Shown here: piece by piece, positions 1 through 10,375 of the stretch | Layout: each line of letters starts with the position of its first letter | Numbering within the stretch: position 1 is the stretch's first letter | NCBI GenBank assembly: GCA_024704765.1 | Contig: JAKMXF010000300.1 | Coordinates: 248,001-312,000, forward strand | Direction of reading: 5' to 3' | Source: Oopsacas minuta | Lineage: Eukaryota; Porifera; Hexactinellida; Lyssacinosida; Leucopsacidae | DNA length: 64,000 bases | Notes under the pieces: model-generated | The model's database searches: none | Told to the model about the DNA's origin: nothing | Seen by the model: the letters and a program-made list of their open reading frames with translations, nothing else | Position numbers and translations under genes: made by a program

Positions 1-2113
1 TTGCTGGTCACCTAATATCAATGTTTTTGCATTTGCATCAGAAGCTGGGGACCTGTATCTTTTCAGGTATATCCCATGGCAGAAAGTATGGGAAATTCCT
101 CCAAGAGAAGATCATACAAAATTCACTGTATTAGAATGGTCGCGTGATGAATTGATGCTAGCTGGGGGGAAAGACAATGGAAATGTAGAAATCTATCATA
201 TAGAAAAAGGTACTCTTCTCTTTCAATTCTCAATTTCGGCTGAAGTTACATGTTTGAGTTGGTCTATTCATGAAGTGGACGCCCAGAGCGATTTGTTAAC
301 TTCACTTAAAAAGTGCAATGATGATTTTCACGCCTTTTTTGGGCCTCTACCCAAACTGGAAAGTGTTGATGAATTGTGTAGGGTACAAGAAACATTATTT
401 GAACCTAATTTGCTGAAGAAATTCGCCAAACAGAATACATTAAGTATATTGTTAATTGGAAGCAAAATTGGAGAAGTTTGGTTGAATATTGATGGGTTAT
501 TTTGTCCAAGTTTTTTCAAACTCCATTCAGAACCCACGAAAATAACTGCACTGAAAATATCTAATAATTTGAATGATATTTTCATCACTCATAGTGACGA
601 ACAGGAAAACATATCTGTTTGTCTTGCGAAAACTTGTTTTTTTAAGCAATATAACCACGAAATTCGAGTATTTTCTCAACAATTCAAAATAATATCCTTC
701 CTTCTTCAATACATGAGTACAGTTATTAACGTAATGTCAGAAAGCTACGAAGCAGTACTAACGAAATTAGACGAAAAACTAGCGAAATTTGTCGAGTTGT
801 TACCAGATGATGTTTTAGTGGTGGATGAGTTCTTAAAACTTCTAAGCATGGGGAATAACAGACCTGAGATTCTCCCGTTTATAAGTAGAGATCTTTCGTT
901 TTCTAACCCTAGAAATAAGAAGCTCCCCAATGACATTGAAACTTCACACCAAAATTTAACATCAGTCATCAAAAATCATCTTTTGCTCAGCTCTGAGATG
1001 CTCTACTATAAATTAATACAAGTGCAGAAAGTATGTAAAATACGTGCATTCGATAAGTTAGGGTATAAATCAGATGCGTTTGAGAGTTGTTCTATGTTAA
1101 CTGGTACGTTTATGTTGAAAACTTTTGAACTTCTTCATGTCACGCAAAGCAGTAAGGAAAGTTTTCAAGTGTTCTTTGAATGGATAAATATTGTCGGAGA
1201 TAGGATACAGGGAATTGACCAGAATAGCAATAAAACATTGACAATGAAGCAGTACGAGATTTTGATTGAATTCTTAATGAGTCAATTGAAACAATCTGGA
1301 ACACCTCCGTACGTGAAATTTAATGTAGAATTAGTTGAACAGTATTTCATGCCGAAAGATCTGTCTTGTCAACAAAGAAACAACTCACCTTGGCTGAAAA
1401 TGGCCGAGGAAATTCTTCCACAAGATTTCCCATTAATACGTCCTGATCCTAGCTCATCTTTACTACAAATAATGCAATCTTTGCTGACACGAGTTAAAGA
1501 TAGTTTTCTAATCGCTTCGGGGAATATCTCACAGGAAATTTTCAAGAATTTAACACACAATAAGATTAAGACTGTCTCAGCATCTACTAAACCTATTTTC
1601 GTGGAACATAAAAATGCCATGCTTGTGATTATAACTCTAACTGCCCCGTTAGAAAAGTACATACTTATTCTACGGTATGCTTTTGGAGAATTTTATTACA
1701 CATTTATATCATTAACTGGGTTAGAAGGATCTTTGAGTATAGATTCTATTTGTGAATATAATGATCTGTGTTTTGCTGTAATGGTGAATTATTTGGATGA
1801 ACGAAAGGATAGTTATTCTATGTTTATCATATCGTTTGATGTGCTGTTGGATGCGAAATATTTTTCATTTTCGTATGATTTCCCTGAAGATATTGATGAA
1901 ATAGCTTTACAAGTTTCAGCTTCAAGTTGTGTGTGTTTGACTCTTGATCGTTTCAAGGTTAGCACATGGACTGTGTCCTCGAGTCGTAAACTAGCAGGAT
2001 TCGTATATCAAGATAAGAAAAGTATCCGTCTTTACAATCTGGATGGTAGTGGAATGAAAAAGATTGAAGAGGTAATGCAGGAATCAATGGATGAGAGTTT
2101 ATCACATAATTAG
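1..2113 (+). CDS. ANAPC4: Anaphase-promoting complex subunit 4 (3' part)
   Basis: The reading frame is already open at base 2 and runs without a stop to TAA at 2111-2113, giving about 703 in-window residues; the start lies upstream. The first residues look like WD40 blades (a CWSP...FAFAS...GDLYLFR stretch, then a second blade with LEWSRDELMLAGGKDNGNVEIYH), as in the APC4 N-terminal propeller. The middle is the helical APC4 long domain and the rest returns to propeller-like strands. Human ANAPC4 is about 808 residues, so only about 100 residues are missing. APC4 is a scaffold subunit of the APC/C ubiquitin ligase that drives mitotic exit. No intron is visible in this part. The assignment rests on domain order and family pattern recalled from knowledge, not on an alignment. 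Confidence 0.82.
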   Translation, partial: CWSPNINVFAFASEAGDLYLFRYIPWQKVWEIPPREDHTKFTVLEWSRDELMLAGGKDNGNVEIYHIEKGTLLFQFSISAEVTCLSWSIHEVDAQSDLLTSLKKCNDDFHAFFGPLPKLESVDELCRVQETLFEPNLLKKFAKQNTLSILLIGSKIGEVWLNIDGLFCPSFFKLHSEPTKITALKISNNLNDIFITHSDEQENISVCLAKTCFFKQYNHEIRVFSQQFKIISFLLQYMSTVINVMSESYEAVLTKLDEKLAKFVELLPDDVLVVDEFLKLLSMGNNRPEILPFISRDLSFSNPRNKKLPNDIETSHQNLTSVIKNHLLLSSEMLYYKLIQVQKVCKIRAFDKLGYKSDAFESCSMLTGTFMLKTFELLHVTQSSKESFQVFFEWINIVGDRIQGIDQNSNKTLTMKQYEILIEFLMSQLKQSGTPPYVKFNVELVEQYFMPKDLSCQQRNNSPWLKMAEEILPQDFPLIRPDPSSSLLQIMQSLLTRVKDSFLIASGNISQEIFKNLTHNKIKTVSASTKPIFVEHKNAMLVIITLTAPLEKYILILRYAFGEFYYTFISLTGLEGSLSIDSICEYNDLCFAVMVNYLDERKDSYSMFIISFDVLLDAKYFSFSYDFPEDIDEIALQVSASSCVCLTLDRFKVSTWTVSSSRKLAGFVYQDKKSIRLYNLDGSGMKKIEEVMQESMDESLSHN

Positions 2114-2734
2114 TATAATCAGTTTACCCCATCACTTGTTTGATTAGTTTAATACAGCAGATTCTCATGAAAACGAATCCCTTTCATCGTCGAATTTGTA
2201 CTACTCTTTCACGAAGGTTAGTATACAGTGTAATCTCCACAAACGGAGTCCAAAAATGCTACCCCGTTTGTGGAGGTTCATTTGGACTAGGTATTTGCTC
2301 TATTTTTCACTCCGTTTCCATACCCGCTGGTGGAGGTACACTGTAAACCGGATTCGTCTAAATCGAGGCACACTGCACTGCATATTGACTATATTTGTGC
2401 AAAGAGTTCAATCATAAGAGTTCATCATAAGGACTGAACTTTTTTGAATACATTATCAATAATATTTCTTTCAAAGTAATTGAGATTCTCATTGTGTTTC
2501 CATGTAGTAGTAAAATTGATAAGCAATATGTGGTGAGTAAAGTTCTTAAAGGGAATAAAAATATGAACTTCAAAATAGCATATCTAAATGTAAGTATCTA
2601 TTTAGTTGACAGGACATGACACTGATTACAGATTAAAATATTTAATTATGTTTTCATCTTTCTGATTGTTCCCTCCCAAATAGTACAGCCTCACACAGTG
2701 AAAAATAGGCTGCTTTATCGATTTAAAAATATTC
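2114..2734. other. Intergenic region between ANAPC4 and the minus-strand receptor
   Basis: The two genes converge here. Apart from one TA-flanked palindromic element (2226-2343) I see only AT-rich sequence and no credible ORF or RNA gene. Confidence 0.6.
2226..2343. repeat. pogo/Tigger-like MITE, family B
   Basis: A 118 bp element flanked by TA on both sides. The left end reads CAGTGTAATCTCCAC and the reverse complement of the right end reads CAGTGTACCTCCAC. Internal copies of CCGTTTGTGGAGG and its complement make it palindromic. It has no coding capacity. Related copies lie at 25354-25476 and 49060-49213. Confidence 0.75.
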
Positions 2735-5700
2735 TCACAATTCTGTGCCTATTCTAAGCTGTTTAGGCAATTTAATGCTGGGATCTCCTCTGTCTGAGTG
2801 ATATTTCTGTAAATACAGTTTTCATAAAATACACATATTTGTTGCAATTATTCTAATAGAAATTAACTTACTAGACATGATCTAGGTGCTTGAGGTAGAG
2901 GTTCTCCTGTGTAAGGATGTCTAGCGCTAAAATATAAATGAATAATTATATACTTCTCCTCTTGTATAAATCTATTGAATTTACTGCGGATTTGGCCTAT
3001 TAGCAATCGTATTTTTTGCACGAAAATTCCACTTGCTAAACGTGAATTTGCTATTAGAGGAATTATTTCCAATCTCGCTAATAGGCGAACTCCACTGTAT
3101 TCTCAAAGTATTTTCACTCACTTCATAGATATTTTGGAACTGATTGACTGATCTGATTCTACTTTTTTTAGATCATTAATGTATTCATCTCTTTCAGTAC
3201 GACAAGCATATATCAGTCCACATAATAGAGTAGTTACCACACACACAAATAGAACAATGCCAGCTATAGGTGTAGCGATCCATACAGCCAAATTCACAGG
3301 GTTAACTATAAGAATAAAAGTTTTAGAATTTTTACACTATTAATATATTAGATATGGAAACAGACTATTTTATGGGTCATGATTTGCTACGAGTTATTTT
3401 CTATTCATTTTCTATGTTTATCGCATCATATGCTGCTGGATATTTGCCGTTATATTTCAATTTATCAGAGAAGATGATCGCATACACAAGCTCGTTGGGT
3501 GCTGGACTCTTAATAGGAACTGCTCTTGCAGTTATTATTCCAGAAGGAGTAAACACGCTATACAGTACTGAGAATGTTGTTAATACACTCGATACTTCTG
3601 ATCAATTACAAACCGATTACAGACATGTGTATCTTGGAACAGCCCTTGTAACTGGATTTCTATTAATGCTAATAATAGACCAACTCTTATTTCGTGACCA
3701 ACACTCACACGGACATGAAGAGGCCACCATTTCGTTACCCACCTCCTCAGAGAAGCAAACATCCCACAAACGCACAAACCAGTCTACAGCTACTATAGGA
3801 CTAGTAGTACACTCAGCAGCTGATGGTATAGCATTAGGTGCAGCATCTGCATCAGGTCATTCTCATGTAGAGCTACTCATTTTCATAGCTATTATGCTGC
3901 ATAAAGCTCCTGCAGCTTTTGGGTTAACTTCTATACTACTACATGCTGGTTGTGAAAAGCGTAAAATTAAACGCCATCTATTGTTATTTGCTGTTACTGC
4001 TCCAATCGCATCTCTCATCATATTCCTGCTACTAACTCGTGTTTATCAAGAGGCAGTTATTAGCGATAAAATAAATGGAATAGCTCTGCTATTCTCTGCA
4101 GGGACTTTCCTATATGTTGCTACAGTACATGTTATCCCAGAGCTATCTCAAGGAAAGATACAGCTAGGTAGATGCGAAGTAGTGTATATTATAGTAGGTT
4201 CAATTCTACCTTTACTATTCTCTGTTATGCACCAGCATTAATGCACACGATTGAATAATCACTTTATTAATTATTTGGTTTGTAAATTTTGCTTCTATTT
4301 ATAGATTTATTATAATGTATACTTATTTATTTTAACTTACTACGATTCTCATTGGTGACGTAAAGTTCTGTGCAATTACGTGATTGTAATATCCCTGACG
4401 CTTCTACTTCAATACAGACTTTGGAGTATTTCGTTCCATCCAGATTGGAGAAGTTGTAAGAAGTAATGTTTGAAGATAATGGGCCGATTTCATAGAATAT
4501 TTCTAGAGATAATTTAATGTAATTTGAATACTTTTATTGTTGAAAATAGTCCATCAGTTTGCTTACCTCCTGAATAGCGTAATAGTATAATGTAGTATTG
4601 TATTTCTACATTAGGTTCTTCCTCGAGAGCCCATTCTATTATCCAACTCAAATCGACCATCTTTTTTGTTAATAGTAACGAGGGAAATTCAAAGGTATCT
4701 ACAATTGTAGGATGTAAATAATGTATAAGCTATACAATAAAACTGTATTACATATATGACACATACCTGCATAAGTAACTACTTCTATGATTGTAGAATT
4801 GGGACCAAATCCTCCCTCAGTGTACGCTTGTACCTTGACTGAATATTTCGTACTAGCTAGTAATCCCATTAGAGTATATCGAGTAATGGTACCGTCAACT
4901 AAAACACTTTCATAGTTTTCTTCCGTAGAAGTCCACCACAATCTATAGCTTATAATAATTGAGTCTCCATCCGAATAAGCTTGTGCTGGTTTCTATACGA
5001 AATAGAAATTGATAAAATTCCTTCTCTTAGAATTTCTATATATAATTATGACCTAAACTTACATTCCAGTTATATTCTAATATTGAGTTTGATATTGTTA
5101 TTCCTTGCAGATTATCTGGTGAGTTTGTTGGAGCTAATAAGATAGATATAATTCAAACATATATGAGTTTTAAATAAGTGTATTCGCGAAAATACTCACC
5201 TCTGTGTAATGTTTTAAATTGAATTGGGCTTCCATAAAATTGTCCTACACTTGCGAAGTACACAATCCTGACCATATAGTAGGTGTTACCTTGTAGATTA
5301 TTAATTGTAGTTTGTTGAGTGCCGACTAATACCTCACCTCCAGCCAACCACATAGATATGCCCTAATATAGAAGTTAATATATTACATGATATGTATTAG
5401 GATTGTATTGCAATACTTACATTAGCGGCCTTCTTATAATCAACTCTGTATTTATTTATCATATAATCTTCTGATGGTTCATCCCAGGATACTCTCACTT
5501 GATTTGAACCTATATCGCTTACCCATGGGATGCTCATAGGGCCTATTTAGCAATTGATAAATTCGAATAATTTCAAATATTTAAATAGGGGAATTGTCTT
5601 ACTTGTAACTTGTATGTTGATTGTATTAATTGTACTTCCAACTTGATTGCTTGCACTACAAGTATAGCTACCAGCATCACTCTGTGATAATCTTTTCAGC

Positions 5701-8700
5701 TCCAGCTATATATCAGTTCATATTATTTAACAATATTCGAAACTTTTAAATTTTATTTATTACCTCTGAATATTTCCATCTTCCAATAGACTCTGTAGTA
5801 ATACCTTCAGTTATTTCTACTCCATCAGGATCATACCATGTTATCGTTACCATGGGGTAACCTGTATAGTTGCATGACAAAGTTGCTGTAGAGTTTGCTA
5901 GCAATAGTGAACCAGGGAATACATTCTTTTCCAAGAAAATTGGCTTGTGTTTTACAATTAATCCAACCTAATTATAATTATTAAAATTATTTAAATAAAA
6001 TGTATATCGTATTTATAATTAACTCACACTTGTAGTAGCAATTCCTGCTTTATTTTCGCTAGTTAAAGTGTATGAAGCTTGATCTGACAGTGTAAGAGTT
6101 GAAAATGATATGATAACGCTGGTGTCTGTAATTTCTAGTTGAATATTGGAATCGTTTTCAACTGATTCGGAACCTTTCAGGAGATCGATTTTTGTGAGGG
6201 GTTCACAGGTCCCTGAATAGTCTAGAGTTATGGTATAGAGTTTCCCTTCTGTCCCTTGGAAGGGGGCGAAAAAGTTTGGGAAAACTGGAAGCTCTAGAAA
6301 ATTGTAAAATTGCATTATCTGTATCAGTATCTTAATTATTTCTATAACAGTGTATCGAGTGGCTTTACTGCTAATTTGCCTATCGTTATGTATTCGACAC
6401 GATTCCCATATAAATGACTTGGATTCCAATTCTTCTATTAAACTTTGAAATTATCCATCCGTTTACAGATTTAACGTTATTACTTCCTATTAGACATCTT
6501 AATTCGTTTTCTATTGCATTGGCGATAATTTTCATTTCCTATCTGTCTGGCATTTGATTGGGAATTAGACTTTGAAATATTTGATAAATAGTATGGATTT
6601 CAAGCCTTCAACTATCAATTAACGGTAGTAGTAGTAATTACAAATATATTTCCAATTATGTGGTTCTGAATCTTGAAATTGGTTTAATTACTCGAAAATA
6701 CAAATTATGGCCTCTAATTATACTGAACTCTATCCTACATATTAACGCGTTAGAAAAATACAACTAAATATTGGTGTGTAATGAAATTCAAATATTCATT
6801 GTGTAAGTCGGGTTCACAGGAAGAATGGAATATGTCCAGACAATATTTGCTAAATATCCAAAGTGTTCACCACACATATTGGCGTCCCCTTGCGAATAAT
6901 AGAGCGAGTTTTTAAGGTCAAATTCGCATCTAAGATATAATTACAATGCCGAATTAACCGCTATAGTCTCCTTATTTTGAACTACATACTTGTGTTTGAA
7001 CCCATGATATATTTAGTGATACTAATCCACATTTTGAAGATTCGTTTATCTGTCTAATGCTATTATTTTCAGAGTAATAAACTGATATTTCTCTTTGTAT
7101 ATTTAGATGCGAATTCTGTCACGTTACGACCAGACTACAGTAATTCATCGATATTAAAATGCTAAATTCTGGAAATTCAACAAACCCAATGTTGCTACAT
7201 AACAAATTACATAACAACAATGAAACAACGAGATGGTTAGCTTCCGCTGCGACTACTGGAGGCTCAAAAGGCAGCAGAAGACATCCAGGTAAAGCTATAC
7301 TAGCTGGAGGCATAGCTGGTGGTATTGAGATAATGATAACATTCCCTACTGAATATGTAAAAACGCAATTGCAATTAGATGAAAAATCTGCAACACCTAA
7401 GTTCAAGGGTGTAACAGATTGTATAAAACAAACTTATCGAGGTCATGGGTTCTTCGGCTTCTACCGTGGCCTTAGTTCTCTGTTATACGGTTCCATACCT
7501 AAAGCATCTGTTAGATTTGCAATGTTTGAATACCTCAAAAATCAATTATCTGATGAGAAAGGAAATCTCTCACAGGGAGGAACATTATTATCAGGATTAG
7601 GAGCAGGTATGACGGAAGCTGTGTTGGTTGTGTGTCCAATGGAAACAATCAAAGTTAAGTTTATTCACGATCAAACTCAACCTAGTCCAAGGTACAGAGG
7701 ATTTTTCCACGGAGTTAGACTTATACTTCGGGAAGAGGGATTTTTTGGCGTTTATAAGGGTCTATTACCAACTATCTTGAAACAGGGCACTAATCAAATG
7801 ATACGATTTTTCGTGTTCACAAATCTTAAGAAATGGAAGCAAGGAGGCGAAAACACAAAGAATATTGGTAGCTTTTATACTTTTATTTTCGGTGGACTTG
7901 CGGGAGCTGCCAGTGTATTCGGAAATACTCCAATTGATGTTGTAAAGACCCGTATGCAAGGTCTTGAATCTCACAAGTATAAAAGCTCATGGGATTGTGT
8001 TGTACAGATTTTCAAGAAAGAAGGAGTTATGGCTTTTTACAAAGGAACAATCCCAAGATTGGGTCGTGTATGTGCTGATGTGGCTATTGTTTTCACTATT
8101 TATGAAAAGGTAATGCAAGCCTTAGATTACGTTTGGAAAACTTAACCAGTTTATTGTTACATTTTCGTAGCTAATATTATTTATTCTCTTCTTCTTCTCA
8201 TAAAAATCATATCTGCTGATATCTATGTGTATGTATTAACTATGGGAAGATTCATAATTTAGTTTTTGATATAAACTGCACTAGAGTGTGATCGAGTTAT
8301 CATTCCAGTAGGAAACGTTTAAATTTCCCTTTAAGAACGGATTAATCTCGATAATGATGTCAATATACTTTATCTTTTCTACGATTGCTATAAACGCGAA
8401 AATAATTATGAGTAAAATATCATAACACAACTTTAATGAAACTTCTGACATTTTAATTGATTATCACTCTCTATTATCTTTGGTTCTTGTTAATATTAAC
8501 TTTATTACATAATTTTATATGTAAATCTTTTCTATAGTAGAAAGTTCAATTGCAATTAATCATTACATATCACTTCATTAGATATGAAATGACACTCACC
8601 TAATAAAAAATTAGCAAAAATTTTCTACATGAATGGAGAAACCTATACATTGTTCATTTTAGTGCTTCTTACAAGGGACCATTTTTGGCACTAAATTCGG

Positions 8701-9471
8701 CGACACACTTGTGGAGCCAATTAACAACTATACTCAATAAACTGTCTTAGTCATTCGGTTATCCCTTATGTCATATTTAAATACGCAAGGCAGCTCTCTG
8801 GCCTCTGGTTACTGAATCACAATAACTTTGTTGTAGAGTCCAATTTGCTACCAAATCCTTAGGATTAGGATTATACTGCATATTTACTGATAATTGAAAC
8901 ATCTATACAATTCGACAAGTTTTTGTATGAATTGTTAAAAGTGAGCGAATCTAAAATGACAATTTTTGTATTATCTTATCCATATTTCAACAATTTCTCA
9001 TTCGAAATTACAACCATATTTGGCTAGAAACATATTTATAAATGTACTCACCTTCAATGCATATATATGCTGTTTCAGATATTTCGCTGGTTTGATTATA
9101 TATTCGACATCTATATGCGTTTGACGGACCTGCATCTTGATCTGTAATACTCGAAAATACTAGATCTCCACAATTTCCTATCACACAACTGCAATCATTC
9201 TCTGACCCTGTGTTGATAGTTTTTTCGTTTTTTGTCCAGATTAATATTTGAGCTGAACACTCAAGAACAGCTCTACTGCCTCGCTTCACAACAATATTAT
9301 TTGGTAGTTTTATATCCGTGCATTCTAGAACAAATTGTGATAAATTCAAAATGGGAAATTCGCGGAATGTCCTAGAAAACTATCGTCGATCTTACCTTGT
9401 GTTTGTACGATTTGCATCTTGATAATGCTGAACAAGATTAGTAATAGAAAATACTGTAGCTTCATTTGCAT
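2735..9471 (-). CDS. Ig/fibronectin-III single-pass membrane receptor, 14 exons
   Basis: Fourteen exons join in phase to a 702-residue protein: 9396-9471, 9052-9324, 6028-6293, 5764-5967, 5603-5705, 5421-5542, 5200-5362, 5063-5133, 4767-4992, 4567-4698, 4341-4502, 3122-3305, 2872-2926, 2735-2806. All introns are GT-AG. Residues 1-24 are a signal peptide. Three Ig-like domains follow (about 26-116, 117-205, 206-307); the first and third have Cys pairs, the second has a single Cys. Three FN3-type domains (about 308-600) are each split over two exons. One transmembrane helix (about 606-632) leads to a tail of about 70 residues with no kinase domain. Expected to be a cell-surface adhesion or recognition protein. 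Two introns hold plus-strand genes (SLC39A9, SLC25A1). The orthologue is unknown; because the long 6294-9051 intron separates exons 1-2 from the rest, transcript support would be useful there. Confidence 0.75.
2984..3097. repeat. pogo-like MITE, family D, in receptor intron
   Basis: A 114 bp TA-flanked palindrome. The left end reads CTGCGGATTTGGCCTATTAG; the reverse complement of the right end reads CAGTGGAGTTCGCCTATTAG. It accounts for most of the 195 bp intron 2927-3121, while neighbouring introns of the same gene are 58-71 bp. Confidence 0.7.
3354..4241 (+). CDS. SLC39A9: ZIP-family zinc transporter, ZIP9 type, nested in receptor intron
   Basis: An intact intronless 295-residue ORF (human ZIP9 is 307). 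It has the ZIP9 pattern: an N-terminal helix, then [19 protein letters not shown], a His-containing loop (DQHSHGHEE), and the paired transport motifs [14 protein letters not shown] and [11 protein letters not shown], with [14 protein letters not shown] and a C-terminal MHQH. ZIP9 moves Zn2+ toward the cytosol, mainly from the trans-Golgi and at the plasma membrane. The gene sits wholly inside the 1035 bp intron 3306-4340 of the minus-strand receptor, antisense to its host, starting about 50 bp from one exon edge. The first ATG is used; a second Met six residues later is an alternative start. Confidence 0.93.
   Translation: METDYFMGHDLLRVIFYSFSMFIASYAAGYLPLYFNLSEKMIAYTSSLGAGLLIGTALAVIIPEGVNTLYSTENVVNTLDTSDQLQTDYRHVYLGTALVTGFLLMLIIDQLLFRDQHSHGHEEATISLPTSSEKQTSHKRTNQSTATIGLVVHSAADGIALGAASASGHSHVELLIFIAIMLHKAPAAFGLTSILLHAGCEKRKIKRHLLLFAVTAPIASLIIFLLLTRVYQEAVISDKINGIALLFSAGTFLYVATVHVIPELSQGKIQLGRCEVVYIIVGSILPLLFSVMHQH
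6294..7158. other. Receptor intron segment upstream of SLC25A1
   Basis: AT-rich intron sequence between receptor exon 3 and the nested SLC25A1 start. It must include the SLC25A1 promoter and 5' UTR, but I cannot point to a specific motif. No coding exon of the receptor is visible on the minus strand. Confidence 0.5.
7159..8145 (+). CDS. SLC25A1: Mitochondrial tricarboxylate (citrate) carrier, nested in receptor intron
   Basis: An intact intronless 328-residue ORF with three mitochondrial carrier repeats, each carrying the PX[DE]XX[KR] signature: [21 protein letters not shown] and [11 protein letters not shown]. The spacing, the [21 protein letters not shown] segment and the [10 protein letters not shown] segment are those of the citrate/malate exchanger, which exports citrate from the matrix for acetyl-CoA supply. 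The N-terminal 45 residues are polar and longer than in vertebrates. The gene lies inside the 2758 bp intron 6294-9051 of the minus-strand receptor, antisense to it. Confidence 0.93.
   Translation: MLNSGNSTNPMLLHNKLHNNNETTRWLASAATTGGSKGSRRHPGKAILAGGIAGGIEIMITFPTEYVKTQLQLDEKSATPKFKGVTDCIKQTYRGHGFFGFYRGLSSLLYGSIPKASVRFAMFEYLKNQLSDEKGNLSQGGTLLSGLGAGMTEAVLVVCPMETIKVKFIHDQTQPSPRYRGFFHGVRLILREEGFFGVYKGLLPTILKQGTNQMIRFFVFTNLKKWKQGGENTKNIGSFYTFIFGGLAGAASVFGNTPIDVVKTRMQGLESHKYKSSWDCVVQIFKKEGVMAFYKGTIPRLGRVCADVAIVFTIYEKVMQALDYVWKT
8146..9051. other. Receptor intron segment downstream of SLC25A1
   Basis: About 900 bp of AT-rich intron sequence. I find no ORF with coding character and no clean terminal inverted repeat. 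Confidence 0.5.
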
Positions 9472-10375
9472 GAATATATTATAACCTTGTTGTGTACAAA
9501 TAATGAAGTAACAAATAATAATAATCTATTTGAACTACCATAAGAGTGAGCTTTATATACTCGCTATTCATAGTACTATCTCTGAAGCCATTTGTGCCTC
9601 TAATTTAAATGCTGTTAGAGTGGCTCGACAAATCGATTTCTACTTAGAACAATAATGCCTATTATTGTACTCATTATCGGGTATGTATTTGATTGAACAC
9701 TTGATGGATAATTAGCAGGTTCAAAACACAATTGAAACATTTGCAAATGATTGATTTGAATGAGACAGACTTGTGATCTTTAAGATACATCAATTTGTCT
9801 ATTCCTCTTTTTGCAGACTTTTCAAAATTTGAATTTTGGATATCAAAAGCTAAGGTTAGCTTCGAAAATCTACAATGCCCCTATCCTATTATTTATGAGA
9901 TATAGCATAATATGCATGTTTTGCATTAATAGTGAACAAAGGAGATGCCGTATGTTCACGTTGGCTTCATTCTATGTATTGTCTACAGCAATGTGCCCAA
10001 AGATAAATATTTGTCAAATTTCCAAATATTATTTGCTTCGTACTCTTCTGGAAAATATTTAATACATATTCATTATACGTATTAAGTAATACAAATGTAA
10101 AATATCTATATTAATTCTCTAATTTTGATGGAATTCAATCCGCGGTTACTTTTCAATTAATATTTAGAAATTCGTCTAATTAGCTTAATTATGTATTTTG
10201 TATAATTCGTGTTAAATTTTACCGAAAATTAATAAATACCATTATTTTGACTAAACTCAATTGTTTATATTGCATATATGTTATTCATGAATTGATTTCC
10301 TCTGCGATATTTTGTTATTCAATACTCGCATATGATTTGTCTGGAATTTATTTATAATGGTTCTTAGCGATTACT
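9472..10375. other. Divergent intergenic region between receptor and creatine-kinase-like gene
   Basis: The receptor starts leftward at 9471 and the creatine-kinase-like gene rightward at 10376, so this 904 bp is a divergent promoter region. An 83-codon ORF at 9811-10062 lacks any family pattern and I do not consider it a gene. Confidence 0.6.

Noticed and set aside
3354-8145. SLC39A9 and SLC25A1 as processed retrocopies
   Set aside because: No poly(A) tract or target duplication is visible, both are intact, and several non-nested genes here (INPP4, CFAP99, creatine-kinase-like) are also intronless, so lack of introns alone is not evidence.
9811-10062. 83-codon plus-strand ORF between receptor and creatine-kinase-like gene
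   Set aside because: No family pattern, cysteine/isoleucine-rich AT-derived composition, and it lies in a divergent promoter region.
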